Below, in pieces: positions 63,098 to 64,000 of a stretch of DNA of 64,000 bases (position 1 is its first letter; every line of letters begins with the position of its first letter). Position numbers and translations under genes: made by a program. The notes under the pieces are model-generated. The model did no database searches. It was not told the origin of the DNA and saw nothing but the letters and a program-made list of their open reading frames with translations. Origin of the DNA: a virus; the IMG/VR virus record IMGVR_UViG_3300042542_003748, positions 1-64,000 of that record; one strand, 5' to 3'.

Positions 63098-63105
63098 TAT
63101 ATTTG
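63098..63105 (+). promoter_or_regulatory. Host-type -7 element (TATATTTG)
   Basis: Exact TAnnTTTG, 27 bp before the metallophosphoesterase ATG; divergent to the tagged gene, whose box is of the other class. No good -33. Confidence 0.55.
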
Positions 63106-63132
63106 TATTAAAATAAAGACAATACAACAATT

Positions 63133-63813
63133 ATGAAAATAACATTTATATCTGACACACACAACAAACACAAGTTTGTTACTGATGATTTACCTGGTGG
63201 TGATTTGTTAATCCATGCTGGTGATATATCTTCTATGGGTTATGAACACGAAATTCGTGAGTTCTGTAAATGGTACAATAGTTTGGACAATTACACTCAC
63301 AAAGTATTCATTGCGGGTAACCACGATTGGGGATTCCAAATCAATACTGAGAAAGTAAAAGAAATCTTGGACTTCTATAGTGACATAACATATATAGAAG
63401 ATAATGAAGTATTGGTGGGTGAAAAACTTGTAAGTGTTTATGGTAGTCCTTGGCAACCTGAGTTTTATAATTGGGCATTCAATCTTCCAAGGAATGGTTA
63501 TGAGTTAAAAGAAAAGTGGGGTAACATTCCAAATAATACAGACATATTAATTACTCACGGACCTGCTTATGGTTATGTTGATAAAGTAATTGGTAGACCT
63601 GAAAATCTTGGTTGTGAATTATTGACTGATAGAATCAAAGAAATTAAACCAAAGATTCATGTGTGTGGACACATTCACACAGGATATGGTTACACATTTG
63701 ATGGTGACACTCACTACATTAATGCCGCAGTATTAAATGAAAGTTATAATTACCATCACAAACCACTTACAATCGAATGGAATCCTGAGACAAACGAAAT
63801 TGAGTTCTTATAA
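63133..63813 (+). CDS. Metallophosphoesterase
   Basis: 226 residues. TFISDTHNKHK (Asp8, His10), LIHAGDISS, FIAGNHDWG, LITHGPAYG and VCGHIHTGYGYT are the five classic metal-ligand blocks of calcineurin-like phosphoesterases. It probably cleaves a phosphoester, phosphodiester or nucleotide; substrate unknown. Under a host-type promoter rather than a late box. Confidence 0.92.
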   Translation: MKITFISDTHNKHKFVTDDLPGGDLLIHAGDISSMGYEHEIREFCKWYNSLDNYTHKVFIAGNHDWGFQINTEKVKEILDFYSDITYIEDNEVLVGEKLVSVYGSPWQPEFYNWAFNLPRNGYELKEKWGNIPNNTDILITHGPAYGYVDKVIGRPENLGCELLTDRIKEIKPKIHVCGHIHTGYGYTFDGDTHYINAAVLNESYNYHHKPLTIEWNPETNEIEFL

Positions 63814-63814
63814 T

Positions 63815-63850
63815 AAAAAACCCCACCTAAAAAGTGGGGTTTAATTTTTT
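63815..63850. terminator. Bidirectional terminator
   Basis: AAACCCCACC / AGTGGGGTTT hairpin between converging genes. Confidence 0.9.
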
Positions 63851-64000
63851 TAAGCTAAAAGTAATTTTTCGAATCTTTTGAACTCGTGTTTTCTGTGGTC
63901 TAAACCATTGAATCCACCATTTACTCTTCTACTTACTTCTGTTACAACATCTTCACCAGTACCACGGTCGCAAACAGACCAAAGATTGTTACTATTGAAA
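63850..64000 (-). CDS. C-terminal end of a glycoside hydrolase-like protein (partial)
   Basis: The last 50 codons of a gene that runs off the window: NLWSVCDRGTGEDVVTEVSR, RVNGGFNGLDHRKHEF, ending in LLLA. The VTxxVNGGxxGLxxR pattern recalls the end of GH19-like phage lysozymes/chitinases. No tag can be checked. Convergent with the metallophosphoesterase gene. Confidence 0.55.
   Translation of the reverse strand, partial: FNSNNLWSVCDRGTGEDVVTEVSRRVNGGFNGLDHRKHEFKRFEKLLLA

Noticed and set aside
1-64000. CRISPR array or tRNA genes
   Set aside because: No regularly spaced repeats with unique spacers and no cloverleaf-like sequence found by eye; automated tools could still find one.
1-64000. 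Phage structural genes (terminase, portal, capsid, tail)
   Set aside because: None recognised in this window, so it is an accessory region; the phage assignment rests on indirect signs.

Overview
The window looks like an accessory region of a large phage of a Bacteroidota (Flavobacteriia-like) host. Supporting signs are low G+C, dense short co-directional genes with 1-26 bp overlaps, DUF3310, orphan DNA methyltransferases, phage-type thymidylate synthase, GH24 lysozyme, an HNH endonuclease, a ParB-like protein, and host-type promoters (TTTG, 19-20 nt, TAnnTTTG). No terminase, portal, capsid, tail or polymerase gene was recognised, so the phage assignment is inference. A TonB-dependent receptor, a type IX secretion cargo protein and a secreted Bacteroidota-type protein are also present; a host-derived element is the alternative.

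Layout. 1-9320: end of a secreted protein, then a nucleotide and DNA-modification block (three methyltransferases, ParB-like protein, HAD phosphatase, thioesterase, ThyA) with a small decayed duplication at 6.3-7.3 kb. 9.3-16.3 kb: DHH phosphoesterase, DUF192, Nudix, three tagged proteins, a C5 methyltransferase, SmpB, a Dps-like protein. 16.3-30.2 kb: glucosaminidase, T9SS cargo, TonB receptor, two predicted zincins, a run of small unknown genes and a two-helix membrane protein. 30.2-41.9 kb: an almost continuous block of proteins with short shared N-terminal peptides, + strand to 37.05 kb then - strand, ending in leucine-rich-like solenoid paralogs. 41.9-44.5 kb: mostly non-coding, repeat-rich, with DnaA-box-like sites. 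44.5-64 kb: HNH endonuclease, more tagged proteins, several peptidoglycan-active enzymes, archaemetzincin, FKBP, secreted small proteins and a metallophosphoesterase.

Main finding. About 38 proteins with unrelated bodies begin with one of about five short conserved peptides, and 28 of these end in (I/L)-X-E, the form of the T4 gp21 prohead-protease site that ends the capsid-targeting peptide of T4 internal proteins. Most of their transcription units follow an AT-rich box, gATATTTATA, in sense orientation, whereas several untagged genes follow Bacteroidota TAnnTTTG promoters. I infer a large set of late, capsid-packaged and possibly co-injected proteins, including lysozyme, L,D-transpeptidase-like, M15 peptidase/hydrolase, metallopeptidase-like, HD, ParB-like and solenoid proteins. 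Secretion signals on other wall enzymes suggest a second, Sec-dependent route.
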